From Streptomyces sp. HmicA12 (GTDB lineage: Bacteria > Actinomycetota > Actinomycetes > Streptomycetales > Streptomycetaceae): DNA of 64,000 nt. Below are positions 8,633-17,505 of this stretch, in pieces (position 1 is the stretch's first letter; each line of letters starts with the position of its first letter). The stretch is taken from assembly GCF_000373565.1 (NCBI RefSeq), contig NZ_KB891805.1, positions 62,001 through 126,000 of the forward strand. Reading direction: 5' to 3'. Both the position numbers and the translations under genes were made by a program. Under the pieces are notes generated by a model that made no database searches, had not been told where the DNA came from, and saw only the letters and a list, made by a program, of their open reading frames with translations.

Positions 8633-8646
8633 TTTGTCCTGACAAA
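8633..8646. promoter_or_regulatory. candidate GntR operator O1
   Basis: TTTGTCCTGACAAA is a perfect palindrome of 6-base arms around CT. It lies immediately upstream of the -35-like TTGACA of the dehydrogenase gene and matches O2 at 8696 and, less well, O3 at 9553. Confidence 0.65.
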
Positions 8647-8695
8647 CAGGTTCCGGGGTGCGGCGTCGAGCCGGGGCGCCCCCACCCGCGCTCAC

Positions 8696-8709
8696 TTTGT
8701 CAGGACAAT
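8696..8709. promoter_or_regulatory. candidate GntR operator O2
   Basis: TTTGTCAGGACAAT matches O1 in 11 of 14 positions and lies about 50 bp before the GntR start, where binding would give autoregulation. Confidence 0.65.
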
Positions 8710-8757
8710 CGAACCTTCGGACTTCCCGTCAACATCTCCCGCCGCTACGCTCGCCTC

Positions 8758-9522
8758 GTGGCCAAACCCGTAGCCGACCCCACCGTCCAGCTGGAACTCG
8801 GCGTCGACCGCAGCAGTCCGGTCCCGCTGTACTTCCAGCTGTCCCAGCAACTGGAAGGGGCGATCGAGCGCGGCGTGCTCACCCCCGGCAGCCTGCTCGG
8901 CAACGAGATCGAGCTGGCGGGGCGCCTCGGTCTCTCCCGGCCCACCGTCCGCCAGGCCATTCAGGCCCTGGTCGACAAGGGTCTGCTCGTGCGGCGCCGC
9001 GGCGTCGGCACTCAGGTCGTGCACAGCCAGGTCAAGCGCCCGCTGGAGCTCTCCAGCCTCTACGACGACCTGGAGGCGGCGGGCCAGCGCCCCGAGACCC
9101 GGGTGGCCGCCAACACGCTCGTGCCCGCCTCCGCCGAGGTGGCCGCCGCGCTCGCGATCGGCGAGGGCGAGGAGGTGCACCGGGTCGAGCGGCTGCGCCT
9201 GGCCCACGGCGAGCCGATGGCCTACCTCTGCAACCACATCCCCACCGGCCTGCTCGCCCTGGACGACGACCGGCTCGAGGCCACCGGCCTGTACCGCCTG
9301 ATGCGGGCCGCCGGCATCACCCTGCACAGCGCCCGGCAGGTCGTCGGCGCCCGCGCCGCCACCGCCGTCGAGGGCGAGCGGCTCGGCGAGCCGGAAGGGG
9401 CACCGCTGCTGACCATGCAGCGCACGACCTTCGACGACAAGGGCCGCGCGGTCGAGTTCGGCTCGCACACCTATCGTGCGTCGCGTTACTCCTTCGAGTT
9501 CCAACTCCTCGTACGCTCCTAG
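8758..9522 (+). CDS. GntR/HutC family transcriptional regulator
   Basis: A 254-residue repressor with an N-terminal winged HTH (residues about 22-90, ELAGRLGLSRPTVRQAIQALVDKGLL) and a C-terminal UTRA ligand-binding domain typical of the HutC subfamily. It is divergent from the dehydrogenase and followed by the sugar ABC genes. Similar boxes stand before all three transcription units, so it is probably the local repressor, relieved by a sugar or a phosphorylated intermediate. GTG 8758 is chosen because the upstream in-frame extension covers operator O2. Confidence 0.9.
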   Translation: MAKPVADPTVQLELGVDRSSPVPLYFQLSQQLEGAIERGVLTPGSLLGNEIELAGRLGLSRPTVRQAIQALVDKGLLVRRRGVGTQVVHSQVKRPLELSSLYDDLEAAGQRPETRVAANTLVPASAEVAAALAIGEGEEVHRVERLRLAHGEPMAYLCNHIPTGLLALDDDRLEATGLYRLMRAAGITLHSARQVVGARAATAVEGERLGEPEGAPLLTMQRTTFDDKGRAVEFGSHTYRASRYSFEFQLLVRS

Positions 9523-9552
9523 GAGTTGGGGTCGTGACGCATACGTAGTCCG

Positions 9553-9599
9553 AATGTTCTGACAAGTTCATTGACGCTGCCGTGGGACCCCGCTACAAA
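9553..9599 (+). promoter_or_regulatory. sigma-70-like promoter with GntR box O3
   Basis: AATGTTCTGACAAG (9553-9566) keeps the right half of the GntR boxes. It is followed at once by TTGACG (9571-9576), a 17-bp spacer and TACAAA (9594-9599). This would drive the sugar ABC operon, with the repressor box just upstream of the -35. Confidence 0.65.
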
Positions 9600-9643
9600 C
9601 ACCTCCAGCCGCACCGGGCGGCCGGAGGAGAGGTGGCTCCACC

Positions 9644-10645
9644 ATGCTCACGACGCGTACGGCCCGTACGGCCGCGGCCCTCGCCGCGGTGATCGCCCTC
9701 GCCGCGGGATGCAGCGACTCGGGCGGCAAGGACTACGAGGACAAGATGGACGACGGCGGGGGCGGCGGCTCGGGCGTGAACACGCCACGCCTCAAGATCG
9801 CGATGGTCACGCACTCCGGCGAGGGCGACACCTTCTGGGACATCGTGCGCAGCGGCGCCAAGCAGGCGGCGAAGAAGGACAACGTCGACTTCCTCTACTC
9901 GAACGACAAGGAAGCCAAGGGGCAGGCCGAGCTCGTCCAGGCCGCGATCGACAAGAAGGTCGACGGGATCATCGTCACCCTCGCGAAGCCGCAGGCCATG
10001 AAGCCGGTGCTCGCGAAGGCGAAGGCGGCCGGCATCCCGGTCGTCTCGATCAACTCGGGCTCCGAGTTCTCGGCGAAGTTCGGCGCGCTCAGCCACATCG
10101 GCCAGGAGGAGTCCGTGGCCGGCGAGGCCGTCGGCACCAAGCTCACCGAGGACGGCCGCAAGAAGGTCCTCTGCGTCATCCACGAGCAGGGCAACGTCTC
10201 GCTCGAGCAGCGCTGCGCCGGTGTGAAGAAGGCGTTCAAGGGCACGGTCGAGAACCTGAACGTGGAGGGCACCAACGCCCCCGCCTCCCAGTCCTCCATC
10301 GAGGCCAAGCTCCAGGCCGACAAGGACATCGACGCCGTCGTCGCCCTCGGCGCGCCCGTCGCCGCTCTCGCCGTGAAGGCCAAGGAGGACGCGAGCAGCG
10401 AGGCCGAGATCGCGACCTTCGACCTGAACGCGGAGGTCGTCAAGCGCCTCAAGGCCAAGGAGGTCACCTTCGCCGTCGACCAGCAGCCCTACCTCCAGGG
10501 CTACGAGGCGGTGGACCTGCTGTGGCTGTACAAGTACAACGCCGACGTCCTCGGCGGCGGCAAGCCCGTCTTCACCGGACCCGCGCTCGTCACCGAGAAG
10601 GACGTGCCGCGACTGGAGAAGTACACCGCGCGCGGTACCCGGTGA
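9644..10645 (+). CDS. sugar ABC transporter substrate-binding lipoprotein 1
   Basis: A 333-residue exported lipoprotein with signal peptide, lipobox LAAGCS (Cys23) and a Gly-rich linker, then a periplasmic-binding-protein type I (RbsB/Peripla_BP_4) domain beginning at KIAMVTHSGEGDTFW. It should capture a monosaccharide or inositol at the outer membrane face of the cell and deliver it to the permease at 11805. It is about two thirds identical by eye to the next gene's product, with a 34-residue identical block near the C-terminus. GGAGGAGAGG precedes the ATG. The gap to the second copy holds alternating hairpins that may set their relative expression. Confidence 0.9.
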   Translation: MLTTRTARTAAALAAVIALAAGCSDSGGKDYEDKMDDGGGGGSGVNTPRLKIAMVTHSGEGDTFWDIVRSGAKQAAKKDNVDFLYSNDKEAKGQAELVQAAIDKKVDGIIVTLAKPQAMKPVLAKAKAAGIPVVSINSGSEFSAKFGALSHIGQEESVAGEAVGTKLTEDGRKKVLCVIHEQGNVSLEQRCAGVKKAFKGTVENLNVEGTNAPASQSSIEAKLQADKDIDAVVALGAPVAALAVKAKEDASSEAEIATFDLNAEVVKRLKAKEVTFAVDQQPYLQGYEAVDLLWLYKYNADVLGGGKPVFTGPALVTEKDVPRLEKYTARGTR

Positions 10646-10683
10646 ATGGATGCATGATCCCCGTGACCCATACTTGTGCGTTT

Positions 10684-10722
10684 GGGACCGCAAAGAGGTC
10701 CCACGGGACCGATCGGTGGTCC
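10684..10722 (+). promoter_or_regulatory. alternating GGGACC/GGTCCC hairpin segments
   Basis: Four complementary segments alternate: GGGACC (10684-10689), GGTCCC (10697-10702), GGGACC (10705-10710), GGTCC (10718-10722). Segments 1:2, 2:3 and 3:4 can each pair, and another GGTCCC lies at 10752. Mutually exclusive stems of this kind are typical of attenuators or mRNA-stability elements, here between two binding-protein genes. Confidence 0.5.
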
Positions 10723-10794
10723 TCCGGGATCGGCAGCCGTACGGCGTGTCCGGTCCCGGTGTACGACGCAGCAGACCAAGAAGGGCACGGCCTC

Positions 10795-11808
10795 GTGGCA
10801 CGGTTTCGGACCTGGGTGAGCATCGCGGTTGCGGGGGCCCTCGGCCTCGCAGTCACGGGACTGACCGGATGCAGCAGCACGGGCGGCAAGCGGGCGGAGG
10901 ACGCCAGGAAGGCCCAGCAGGCCCAGGGCAAGGCCGCGGTGAACACGCCGAACTGGACCTTCTCGATGATCACCCACTCGGGCGACGGCGACACCTTCTG
11001 GGACATCGTCCAGAGCGGCGCCAAGCAGGCGGCGCAGAAGGACAACATCAACTTCCTCTACTCGCACAGCGACGAGGCCAACCAGCAGGCGCAGCTCGTG
11101 GACGCCGCCATCGACAAGAAGGTCGACGGCATCATCGTCACGCTCGCCAAGCCCGACGCCATGAAGGCGGCCGTGGCCCGCGCCGAGAAGGCGGGCATCC
11201 CCGTCATCACGGTGAACTCCGGTTCCGCGGAGTCCGCGAAGTTCGGCGCGCTCACCCACATCGGGCAGGACGAGACGATCGCCGGCGAGGCCGTCGGCAA
11301 GGAGCTGAACAAGCGCGGCAAGAAGAAGGCCCTGTGTGTCCTGCACGAGCAGGGCAACGTCGGCCACGAGCAGCGCTGCGAGGGCGCCAAGTCGACCTTC
11401 GACGGCAAGATGACGAACCTCTACGTCGACGGCACCAACATGCCCGACGTGCAGTCGTCCATCGAGGCCAAGCTGCAGGCCGACCCGTCGATCGACTCGG
11501 TCGTCACGCTGGGCGCGCCGTTCGCCGCCACCGCGGTGAAGGCCAAGGACGACGCGGGCAGCAAGGCCGAGATCGACACGTTCGACCTGAACGAGAAGGT
11601 CGCCCAGGGCCTGCAGAGCGGTGACCTCGGGTTCGCGGTCGACCAGCAGCCCTACCTGCAGGGGTACGAGGCGGTGGACCTGCTGTGGCTGTACAAGTAC
11701 AACGCCGACGTCCTCGGCGGTGGAAAGCCGGTGCTCACGGGCCCGCAGATCGTGACCAAGAAGCAGGCCGCGCAGCTGGAGCAGTACGCGAAGAGGGGGA
11801 CGCGATGA
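10795..11808 (+). CDS. sugar ABC transporter substrate-binding lipoprotein 2
   Basis: A 337-residue paralog of the preceding gene: signal peptide, lipobox ending at Cys in LTGCSS, a Lys/Gln-rich linker, and the same type I binding domain (ITHSGDGDTFWD). GTG 10795 places the lipobox correctly. Its stop overlaps the permease ATG by four bases (ATGA), so this copy is translationally coupled to the transporter while copy 1 is separated by a structured gap. Both proteins may serve one permease with different ligand ranges or affinities. Confidence 0.9.
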   Translation: MARFRTWVSIAVAGALGLAVTGLTGCSSTGGKRAEDARKAQQAQGKAAVNTPNWTFSMITHSGDGDTFWDIVQSGAKQAAQKDNINFLYSHSDEANQQAQLVDAAIDKKVDGIIVTLAKPDAMKAAVARAEKAGIPVITVNSGSAESAKFGALTHIGQDETIAGEAVGKELNKRGKKKALCVLHEQGNVGHEQRCEGAKSTFDGKMTNLYVDGTNMPDVQSSIEAKLQADPSIDSVVTLGAPFAATAVKAKDDAGSKAEIDTFDLNEKVAQGLQSGDLGFAVDQQPYLQGYEAVDLLWLYKYNADVLGGGKPVLTGPQIVTKKQAAQLEQYAKRGTR

Positions 11809-12848
11809 CCACCGCACCACCCGAGACCGCGGTCGACGAACGGCTGCTGAAGACCTCGCCCTGGAAGAAGCTGATGGGCCGCCCCGAGCTGGGCTCGGTC
11901 GTCGGCGCCATCGCCGTCTTCATCTTCTTCTCGATCTTCGCGGACAGCTTCCTGCGCGCGACGAGCCTGGCGACCGTCCTCTACGCGGCGTCCACGCTCG
12001 GCATCATGGCGGTGCCGGTCGCGCTGCTGATGATCGGCGGCGAGTTCGACCTGTCGGCGGGTGTCCTGGTGACGTCGTCGGCGCTGGTCTCGTCGATGTT
12101 CAGCTACCAGATGACGGCGAACACCTGGGTGGGCGTGGGCGTCTCGCTCCTGGTAACCCTCGCCATCGGCGCCTTCAACGGCATCATGCTGACCCGCACC
12201 AAACTGCCCAGCTTCATCATCACGCTGGGCACCTTCCTGATGCTCACCGGCATGAACCTGGGCTTCACGAAGATGATCAGCGGCACGGTGTCGACCAAGT
12301 CCATCGCGGACATGGAGGGCTTCGCCTCCGGCAAGAACGTCTTCGCGTCGACGTTCACCATCGGCGGCGTCGACTTCAAGATCACGATCGTCTGGTGGCT
12401 GGCCCTGATCCTGGTCGCCACCTGGATCCTGCTGCGCACCCGCGTCGGCAACTGGATCTTCGCGGTCGGCGGTGACGTGGACGCCGCCCGCGCGGTCGGC
12501 GTCCCGGTCAACAAGACCAAGATCGGCCTCTACATGGGCGTCGCGTTCGGCGCCTGGATCTCCGGCCAGCACCTGCTCTTCAGCTACGACGTCGTGCAGT
12601 CCGGCGAGGGCGTCGGCAACGAGCTGATCTACATCGTCGCGGCCGTCATCGGCGGCTGTCTGATCACCGGCGGCTACGGCTCCGCGGTCGGCGCGGCCAT
12701 CGGCGCCCTGATCTTCGGCATGACCAGCAAGGGCATCGTGTTCGCCGAGTGGAACTCGGACTGGTTCAAGTTCTTCCTCGGGGCGATGCTGCTCCTCGCG
12801 ACCCTGCTCAACCACTGGGTCCGCAAGCGTGCGGAGGCGAGCGCATGA
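11805..12848 (+). CDS. sugar ABC transporter permease (RbsC-like)
   Basis: A 347-residue membrane protein of the BPD_transp_2 family with about 8-10 helices. GGEFDLSAG and [21 protein letters not shown] are the conserved permease blocks of the ribose/inositol group, and [19 protein letters not shown] is the cytoplasmic ATPase-contact loop. It presumably works as a homodimer with the single-domain ATPase encoded next. Both gene boundaries overlap by four bases, indicating coupled translation. Confidence 0.92.
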   Translation: MTTAPPETAVDERLLKTSPWKKLMGRPELGSVVGAIAVFIFFSIFADSFLRATSLATVLYAASTLGIMAVPVALLMIGGEFDLSAGVLVTSSALVSSMFSYQMTANTWVGVGVSLLVTLAIGAFNGIMLTRTKLPSFIITLGTFLMLTGMNLGFTKMISGTVSTKSIADMEGFASGKNVFASTFTIGGVDFKITIVWWLALILVATWILLRTRVGNWIFAVGGDVDAARAVGVPVNKTKIGLYMGVAFGAWISGQHLLFSYDVVQSGEGVGNELIYIVAAVIGGCLITGGYGSAVGAAIGALIFGMTSKGIVFAEWNSDWFKFFLGAMLLLATLLNHWVRKRAEASA

Positions 12849-13672
12849 CGACCACACCTTTGGTGGAGCTGACCGGGGTCAGCAAGTACTACGGCAACAT
12901 CCGCGCCCTGGAGGACGTCTCGCTCGTCGTGAACGCGGGGGAGATCTCCTGCGTCCTCGGCGACAACGGCGCGGGCAAATCCACCCTGATCAAGATCATC
13001 GCGGGTCTGCACCAGCACGACGCGGGCTCCTTCGAGATCGACGGCGAGGAGGCGAAGCTCGCCAACCCGCGCGACGCCCTGAACCGCGGCATCGCCACCG
13101 TCTACCAGGACCTGGCGGTCGTCCCGCTGATGCCGGTGTGGCGCAACTTCTTCCTCGGCTCGGAGCCGACGAAGGGCAAGGGCCCCTTCAAGCGCATGGA
13201 CATCGACCTCATGCGCCGCACCACGCACGAGGAACTGGCGCGCATGGGCATCGACCTGCGCGACGTCGACCAGCCCATCGGCACGCTGTCCGGCGGTGAG
13301 CGCCAGTGCGTCGCCATCGCCCGCGCCGTCTACTTCGGCGCGAAGGTCCTCGTCCTGGACGAACCGACCGCGGCGCTCGGCGTGAAGCAGTCCGGCGTCG
13401 TCCTCAAGTACGTGGCGGCGGCGCGGGACGCCGGGCTCGGCGTGGTCCTGATCACCCACAACCCGCACCACGCCTACCTGGTCGGCGACCGGTTCATCCT
13501 GCTCAAGCGCGGGGCGATGTTCGGCAGCCACGCACGGGACGAGATCACCCTGGACGAGCTGACCCGGCAGATGGCCGGCGGCAGCGAGCTCGACGATCTC
13601 CGGCACGAGCTGGAGCGGGCGCCGGTGCCGACGCATCTGGGCGGGCATTCCGCCGGGGGCGCCGAGAAGTAG
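12845..13672 (+). CDS. sugar ABC transporter ATP-binding protein
   Basis: A 275-residue single ABC domain: Walker [10 protein letters not shown], signature LSGGERQC, Walker [13 protein letters not shown], switch histidine in VLITHNPHH. Most ribose-type importers use a double-domain ATPase of about 500 residues, whereas this one resembles the single-domain FrcA type. It ends the operon. The hairpin of dispersed-repeat copy B lies just downstream and probably stops transcription from both sides. Confidence 0.92.
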   Translation: MTTTPLVELTGVSKYYGNIRALEDVSLVVNAGEISCVLGDNGAGKSTLIKIIAGLHQHDAGSFEIDGEEAKLANPRDALNRGIATVYQDLAVVPLMPVWRNFFLGSEPTKGKGPFKRMDIDLMRRTTHEELARMGIDLRDVDQPIGTLSGGERQCVAIARAVYFGAKVLVLDEPTAALGVKQSGVVLKYVAAARDAGLGVVLITHNPHHAYLVGDRFILLKRGAMFGSHARDEITLDELTRQMAGGSELDDLRHELERAPVPTHLGGHSAGGAEK

Positions 13673-13722
13673 GGCCTCTCCGGTCGCGCCCGGTCGCGCC
13701 CCGTCGCCGAGGGGGCTCCGCT

Positions 13723-13836
13723 TCGTGGGCGGCCTCAGCGTCGCTGGGCTGCTCGCGCCCACGCGGCGGAGCCGCACATCGACACAGCCCCGCGCCCCTG
13801 TGATGCCGCACTTCGTGCGGCATCACAGGGGCGGTT
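13723..13836. repeat. dispersed GC-rich repeat, copy B
   Basis: This copy shares the blocks GCGGCGGAGCCG and GACACAGCCCCGCGCCCCTG with copy A, and in reverse orientation with copy E at 38641. It lies between convergent genes and ends in a long perfect hairpin. The stop codon of the XRE-cupin gene falls inside it. Confidence 0.75.
13793..13833. terminator. 19-bp-stem bidirectional hairpin
   Basis: Arms 13793-13811 and 13815-13833 are perfectly complementary with a TTC loop. It sits between the convergent ABC ATPase and XRE-cupin genes and can fold in both transcripts. The minus-strand stop codon (13823-13825) lies within the right arm. Confidence 0.8.
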
Positions 13837-14437
13837 CCGTCGGTCTGACCCGGGGGCGGAGGCGTTCGCCCTGTGGGCCGAAGAGGATCAGGTATTCGAC
13901 CGGGGTGCCGGAGCCCGCGTTGGCGACCCCGTGCGGGGTGCGCGTGTCGAACTCCGCGACCTCCCCGGCGGTGAGGACGACGTCGTGGTCGCCGAGAGCC
14001 AGCCACAGCCGTCCGGACAGCACGCACACCCACTCGTAGCCCTCGTGCGCGGACCGGCCGGGCCGGGCGGGCGGGGCGTCGGTCGCGGGCAGGACGTGCT
14101 TGTGGGCGTGCAGCCCTCCGACGTACCGGGTCAGTGGCAGCACCGCCTTGTCGTCCGCCGGACGCCGCGGGCGGGCGGGCCGCTCCTGCTCCACGGCGGA
14201 CTCGGTGCCGGGCCCTGTGCCGGCCAGCGCGTCCAGCGAGACGTCGTACGCCTTCGCGAGGCGCAGCAACAGTTCCAGGTTCGGCTTCCGGCGGCCGTTC
14301 TCGACCCGCGACAGCGTGCTGGGAGCGACGCCGACCGTCCCGCTCACTCCGGCCAGCGTGTCCCCGCGCCGCTCGCGCACGGCCCGCAGGCGCGGGCCGA
14401 GTCCGGCCAGCAGACCGCTGATGTCGTCGTACGCCAT
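13823..14437 (-). CDS. XRE family regulator with cupin sensor domain
   Basis: A 204-residue protein with an N-terminal Cro/cI HTH (residues about 12-70, TLAGVSGTVGVAPSTLSRVENGR) and a C-terminal cupin_2 domain (HEGYEWVCVLSGRLWLALGDHD, then FDTRTPHGVAN). Such regulators sense small ligands through the cupin barrel. GGAGAGG precedes ATG 14437. It is divergent from the epoxide hydrolase, its likely target. The last codons run into the dispersed repeat, so the C-terminal tail may be repeat-derived. Confidence 0.9.
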   Translation of the reverse strand: MAYDDISGLLAGLGPRLRAVRERRGDTLAGVSGTVGVAPSTLSRVENGRRKPNLELLLRLAKAYDVSLDALAGTGPGTESAVEQERPARPRRPADDKAVLPLTRYVGGLHAHKHVLPATDAPPARPGRSAHEGYEWVCVLSGRLWLALGDHDVVLTAGEVAEFDTRTPHGVANAGSGTPVEYLILFGPQGERLRPRVRPTEPPL

Positions 14438-14481
14438 CCCGACCCACCTCTCCGCGACAGCCCGGAACCACCGCCTGTCCT

Positions 14482-14502
14482 GCAAGTTTGCCAAAGTGTC
14501 AA
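14482..14502 (-). promoter_or_regulatory. possible promoter/operator of XRE-cupin gene
   Basis: On the minus strand TTGACA (14502-14497) could be a -35, followed by GCAAACTTGC (14491-14482), a short palindrome of 4-base arms of the kind bound by XRE regulators. The -10 is not convincing. Confidence 0.35.
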
Positions 14503-14578
14503 CGCCGGTCGCGTCCGTCGGCCACGGCATCGCATGATCGAGGGAACCCGCACCCGTCCGGGAACCCGAGGAGACGTC

Positions 14579-15571
14579 ATGCACCCGTCCGAGCCGTCCG
14601 CGGAGCAACGCCACCGCATCATCACCGCGCCCGCCGGACGGCTGCACCTGGTCGAGCAGGGCACCGGGCCGCTGGTCCTGCTCGTGCACGGCTTCCCCGA
14701 GTCCTGGTACTCCTGGCGCCACCAGCTCCCGGCCCTGGCCGCGGCGGGCCACCGGGCGGTCGCCCTCGACGTACGCGGCTACGGCCGCTCCTCCCGGCCG
14801 ACCGCGACCCGGGACTACCGGATGCGGGCCCTCGTCGCGGACAACGTGGCCCTGGTGCGCGCCCTGGGCGAGGAGACCGCGGTGATCATCGGGCACGACT
14901 GGGGCGCGAACATCGCGGCGACCTCCGCCCTGCTGCACCCCGAGATCTTCCGCGCCGTCGGACTCCTCAGCGTTCCCTACGCCCCGCCCGGCGGCCCCCG
15001 CCCCAGCGACGTCTTCGCGCACATGGGAGGGGGAGAGGCGCAGGAGTTCTACGTCTCGTACTTCCAGGAGCCGGGCCGCGCCGAGGCCGAGATCGAACCC
15101 GACGTGCGGGGCTGGCTCGCGGGTTTCTACGCGGCCTTCTCCGGCGACACCATGCCGGCGCCGGACGCGCCCGACCCGCACTTCGTCAGCACCGGCGGCA
15201 CGCTGCGCGACCGCTTCCCCGAGGGCCGGCTGCCCGCCTGGCTGACCGGGGCCGACCTCGACCACTACGCCGGGGAGTTCGAACGCACCGGCCTGACCGG
15301 CGCGCTCAACCGCTACCGGAACATGGACCGAGACTGGGCGGACCTCGCCGACCTCGAAGGCCGGCCGATCACCCAGCCGTCCCTGTTCATCGGCGGCGCC
15401 CTCGACGCCTCCACGACCTGGATGGCCGACGCGATCGACGCCTACCCGGCCACGCTGCCCGGCCTGGTCTCCTGCCACCTCCTCGACGGCTGCGGCCACT
15501 GGCTCCAGCAGGAACGCCCCGACGAGACCAACGGCCTCCTGGCCTCCTGGCTGGCGGAAGTCAGGGGGTAG
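14579..15571 (+). CDS. alpha/beta hydrolase, epoxide hydrolase family
   Basis: A 330-residue alpha/beta hydrolase. HGFPESWYSWRHQ is the oxyanion-hole motif of soluble epoxide hydrolases, Asp107 in GHDWGA is the nucleophile, the acid is in GALDAST and His307 in GCGHWLQ is the base. Cap tyrosines in FYAAFSG and NRYRNMDRDW fit epoxide-ring activation rather than haloalkane dehalogenase. It is probably cytosolic, opening epoxides to diols. It is divergent from the XRE-cupin regulator, suggesting substrate-dependent control. Confidence 0.9.
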   Translation: MHPSEPSAEQRHRIITAPAGRLHLVEQGTGPLVLLVHGFPESWYSWRHQLPALAAAGHRAVALDVRGYGRSSRPTATRDYRMRALVADNVALVRALGEETAVIIGHDWGANIAATSALLHPEIFRAVGLLSVPYAPPGGPRPSDVFAHMGGGEAQEFYVSYFQEPGRAEAEIEPDVRGWLAGFYAAFSGDTMPAPDAPDPHFVSTGGTLRDRFPEGRLPAWLTGADLDHYAGEFERTGLTGALNRYRNMDRDWADLADLEGRPITQPSLFIGGALDASTTWMADAIDAYPATLPGLVSCHLLDGCGHWLQQERPDETNGLLASWLAEVRG

Positions 15572-15649
15572 CCGCGGCGCCGGGCGCGACCCCGCCACCC
15601 GGCAAACCCGGCATGCGGCGGAGCCGACCGGTGAGGCAGAATCGCCGCA

Positions 15650-16801
15650 ATGAGCACCTACCGCGACCTCGCACACCGTGGCAGCGCCCGGGCCACCGTC
15701 CTGCGGACCGTCGGCACCCGGGAGCGCCGCTCGCACCTGACCGCCCCGCGCGTCCCCACCGTCGGCATCGACATCGGCGGCACCAAGGTGATGGCGGGCG
15801 TCGTCGACGCGGACGGCCAGATCCTGGAGACGCTGCGCACGGAGACCCCGGACAAGTCGAAGAGCCCGAAGGTCGTCGAGGACACGATCTGCGAGCTGGT
15901 CCTGGACCTGTCCGACCGGCACGACGTGCACGCGGTCGGCATCGGCGCGGCGGGCTGGGTCGACGCGGACCGCAACCGCGTCCTGTTCGCCCCGCACCTG
16001 TCCTGGCGCAACGAACCGCTGCGCGACCGCCTCGCCGGCCGGCTCGCGGTCCCGGTGCTCGTCGACAACGACGCGAACACCGCCGCCTGGGCCGAGTGGC
16101 GCTTCGGCGCCGGCCGCGGCGAGGACCACCTGGTCATGATCACCCTCGGTACCGGCATCGGCGGCGCGATCCTGGAGGACGGCCAGGTCAAGCGCGGCAA
16201 GTACGGCGTCGCCGGTGAGTTCGGGCACATGCAGGTCGTCCCCGGCGGCCACCGCTGCCCGTGCGGCAACCGCGGCTGCTGGGAGCAGTACAGCTCAGGC
16301 AACGCCCTGGTCCGCGAGGCCCGCGAGCTCGCCGCCGCCGACTCCCCGGTCGCGTACAACATCATCGAGCGGGTCCAGGGCAACATCCCCGACATCACCG
16401 GACCCCTCATCACCGAGCTGGCCCGCGAGGGCGACGCCATGTGCGTCGAGCTGCTCCAGGACATCGGGCAGTGGCTCGGCGTCGGCATCGCGAACCTCGC
16501 CGCCGCCCTCGACCCGTCCTGCTTCGTCATCGGCGGGGGAGTCTCGGCCGCCGACGACCTGCTCATCGCCCCGGCCCGCGACGCCTTCAAGCGCCAGCTC
16601 ACCGGCCGCGGCTACCGCCCCGAGGCCCGCATCGCCCGCGCCCAGCTCGGCCCCGAGGCCGGCATGGTCGGCGCCGCGGACCTGGCCCGGCTGGTCGCCC
16701 GCCGGTTCCGCCGCGCCAAGCGCCGCCGCGTGGAGCGCTACGAGCGGTACGAGCGCTACGCCCAGACCCGCGGCGCGGCGTCGGGCACCGAGGACCAGTA
16801 G
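15650..16801 (+). CDS. ROK family sugar kinase (glucokinase-like)
   Basis: A 383-residue ROK kinase that phosphorylates a hexose using ATP. Motifs are DIGGTKVMAG (ATP site), VDNDANTAAWAE (catalytic Asp), GTGIGGAI, GEFGHMQV and the zinc-binding CPCGNRGCWEQ. Typical ROK glucokinases are about 315 residues; this one has a 35-residue N-terminal extension and an unusual C-terminal tail of Arg/Lys followed by repeated ERY units (RVERYERYERYAQ). There is no HTH, so it is an enzyme rather than a regulator. The gene at 16851 follows after 49 bp. Confidence 0.9.
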   Translation: MSTYRDLAHRGSARATVLRTVGTRERRSHLTAPRVPTVGIDIGGTKVMAGVVDADGQILETLRTETPDKSKSPKVVEDTICELVLDLSDRHDVHAVGIGAAGWVDADRNRVLFAPHLSWRNEPLRDRLAGRLAVPVLVDNDANTAAWAEWRFGAGRGEDHLVMITLGTGIGGAILEDGQVKRGKYGVAGEFGHMQVVPGGHRCPCGNRGCWEQYSSGNALVREARELAAADSPVAYNIIERVQGNIPDITGPLITELAREGDAMCVELLQDIGQWLGVGIANLAAALDPSCFVIGGGVSAADDLLIAPARDAFKRQLTGRGYRPEARIARAQLGPEAGMVGAADLARLVARRFRRAKRRRVERYERYERYAQTRGAASGTEDQ

Positions 16802-16850
16802 GGCCCCGGCCCGGTAGGCAGAACGCAGAAAGATGACAGGAAAGCCAGCC

Positions 16851-17435
16851 ATGACCGTGCCCCGCCAGCCTCCGTCTCCGTACGAGGAGACGCGCCCGCC
16901 GGAGGAGTCCCGCGGCCATGTGATCCGTCGCCGCGCGCTCACCCTCCTCACCATCGTGCTGCTCATCGGCATCCCCGCCGGATACCTGGTGATCTCCGCG
17001 AACCAGAGCCGCAACAGCGGCAAGGACAAGGAGGCCAAGTACTCGGCGACCGGCCTGACCATCGGCTGGCCGTCGAAGGTGCAGCGGCGGCTCTACGAGA
17101 TCCCGGTCCCCCACTACTCGCGCAACGTCGCCTACTACGAGACGAACAACTACAAGGTCAGCCGCCTGTACGCGCAGTTCCTCACCAGCAACACCGGCCT
17201 GGACACGTTCCTGAAGGACGTCGACGAGAACTACACGACCGCCGACCTGAAGAAGAACGACATGACGATCAGCACCCGCGACCAGAACGTCGCGGGCTGG
17301 GACTTCACCGGCCCCGGGCCCTGGTACGGCGTCACCCACCACCAGAACGACCCGTCGCCGACGCAGAGCATCCTGGTGAACCGGTCCAACCCGGACCACC
17401 CCATGGTCTACGTCGTCTCGACCACCGAGCCGTGA
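16851..17435 (+). CDS. membrane-anchored extracytoplasmic protein, unknown function
   Basis: A 194-residue protein with a Pro-rich cytoplasmic N-terminus, one transmembrane helix (about residues 26-50, LTLLTIVLLIGIPAGYLVI) and an outside domain of about 140 residues rich in Tyr and Asn. I recognise no family. ATG 16851 is preferred over in-frame ATG 16833 because AGGAAAG lies six bases upstream of it. It probably forms a unit with the upstream sugar kinase. Confidence 0.75.
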   Translation: MTVPRQPPSPYEETRPPEESRGHVIRRRALTLLTIVLLIGIPAGYLVISANQSRNSGKDKEAKYSATGLTIGWPSKVQRRLYEIPVPHYSRNVAYYETNNYKVSRLYAQFLTSNTGLDTFLKDVDENYTTADLKKNDMTISTRDQNVAGWDFTGPGPWYGVTHHQNDPSPTQSILVNRSNPDHPMVYVVSTTEP

Positions 17436-17505
17436 CTGTGAACAACGCGTTGCGGTAAGGCAGTTGCCCTGGACCGTGCGTCGCGCGCGTTCCTACCCTC
17501 GGCGC

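Noticed and set aside
13823..16252. 809-codon open frame on the minus strand
   Set aside because: Only the last 204 codons encode a recognisable protein (XRE-cupin). The rest is antisense to the epoxide hydrolase and sugar kinase and follows from high GC.
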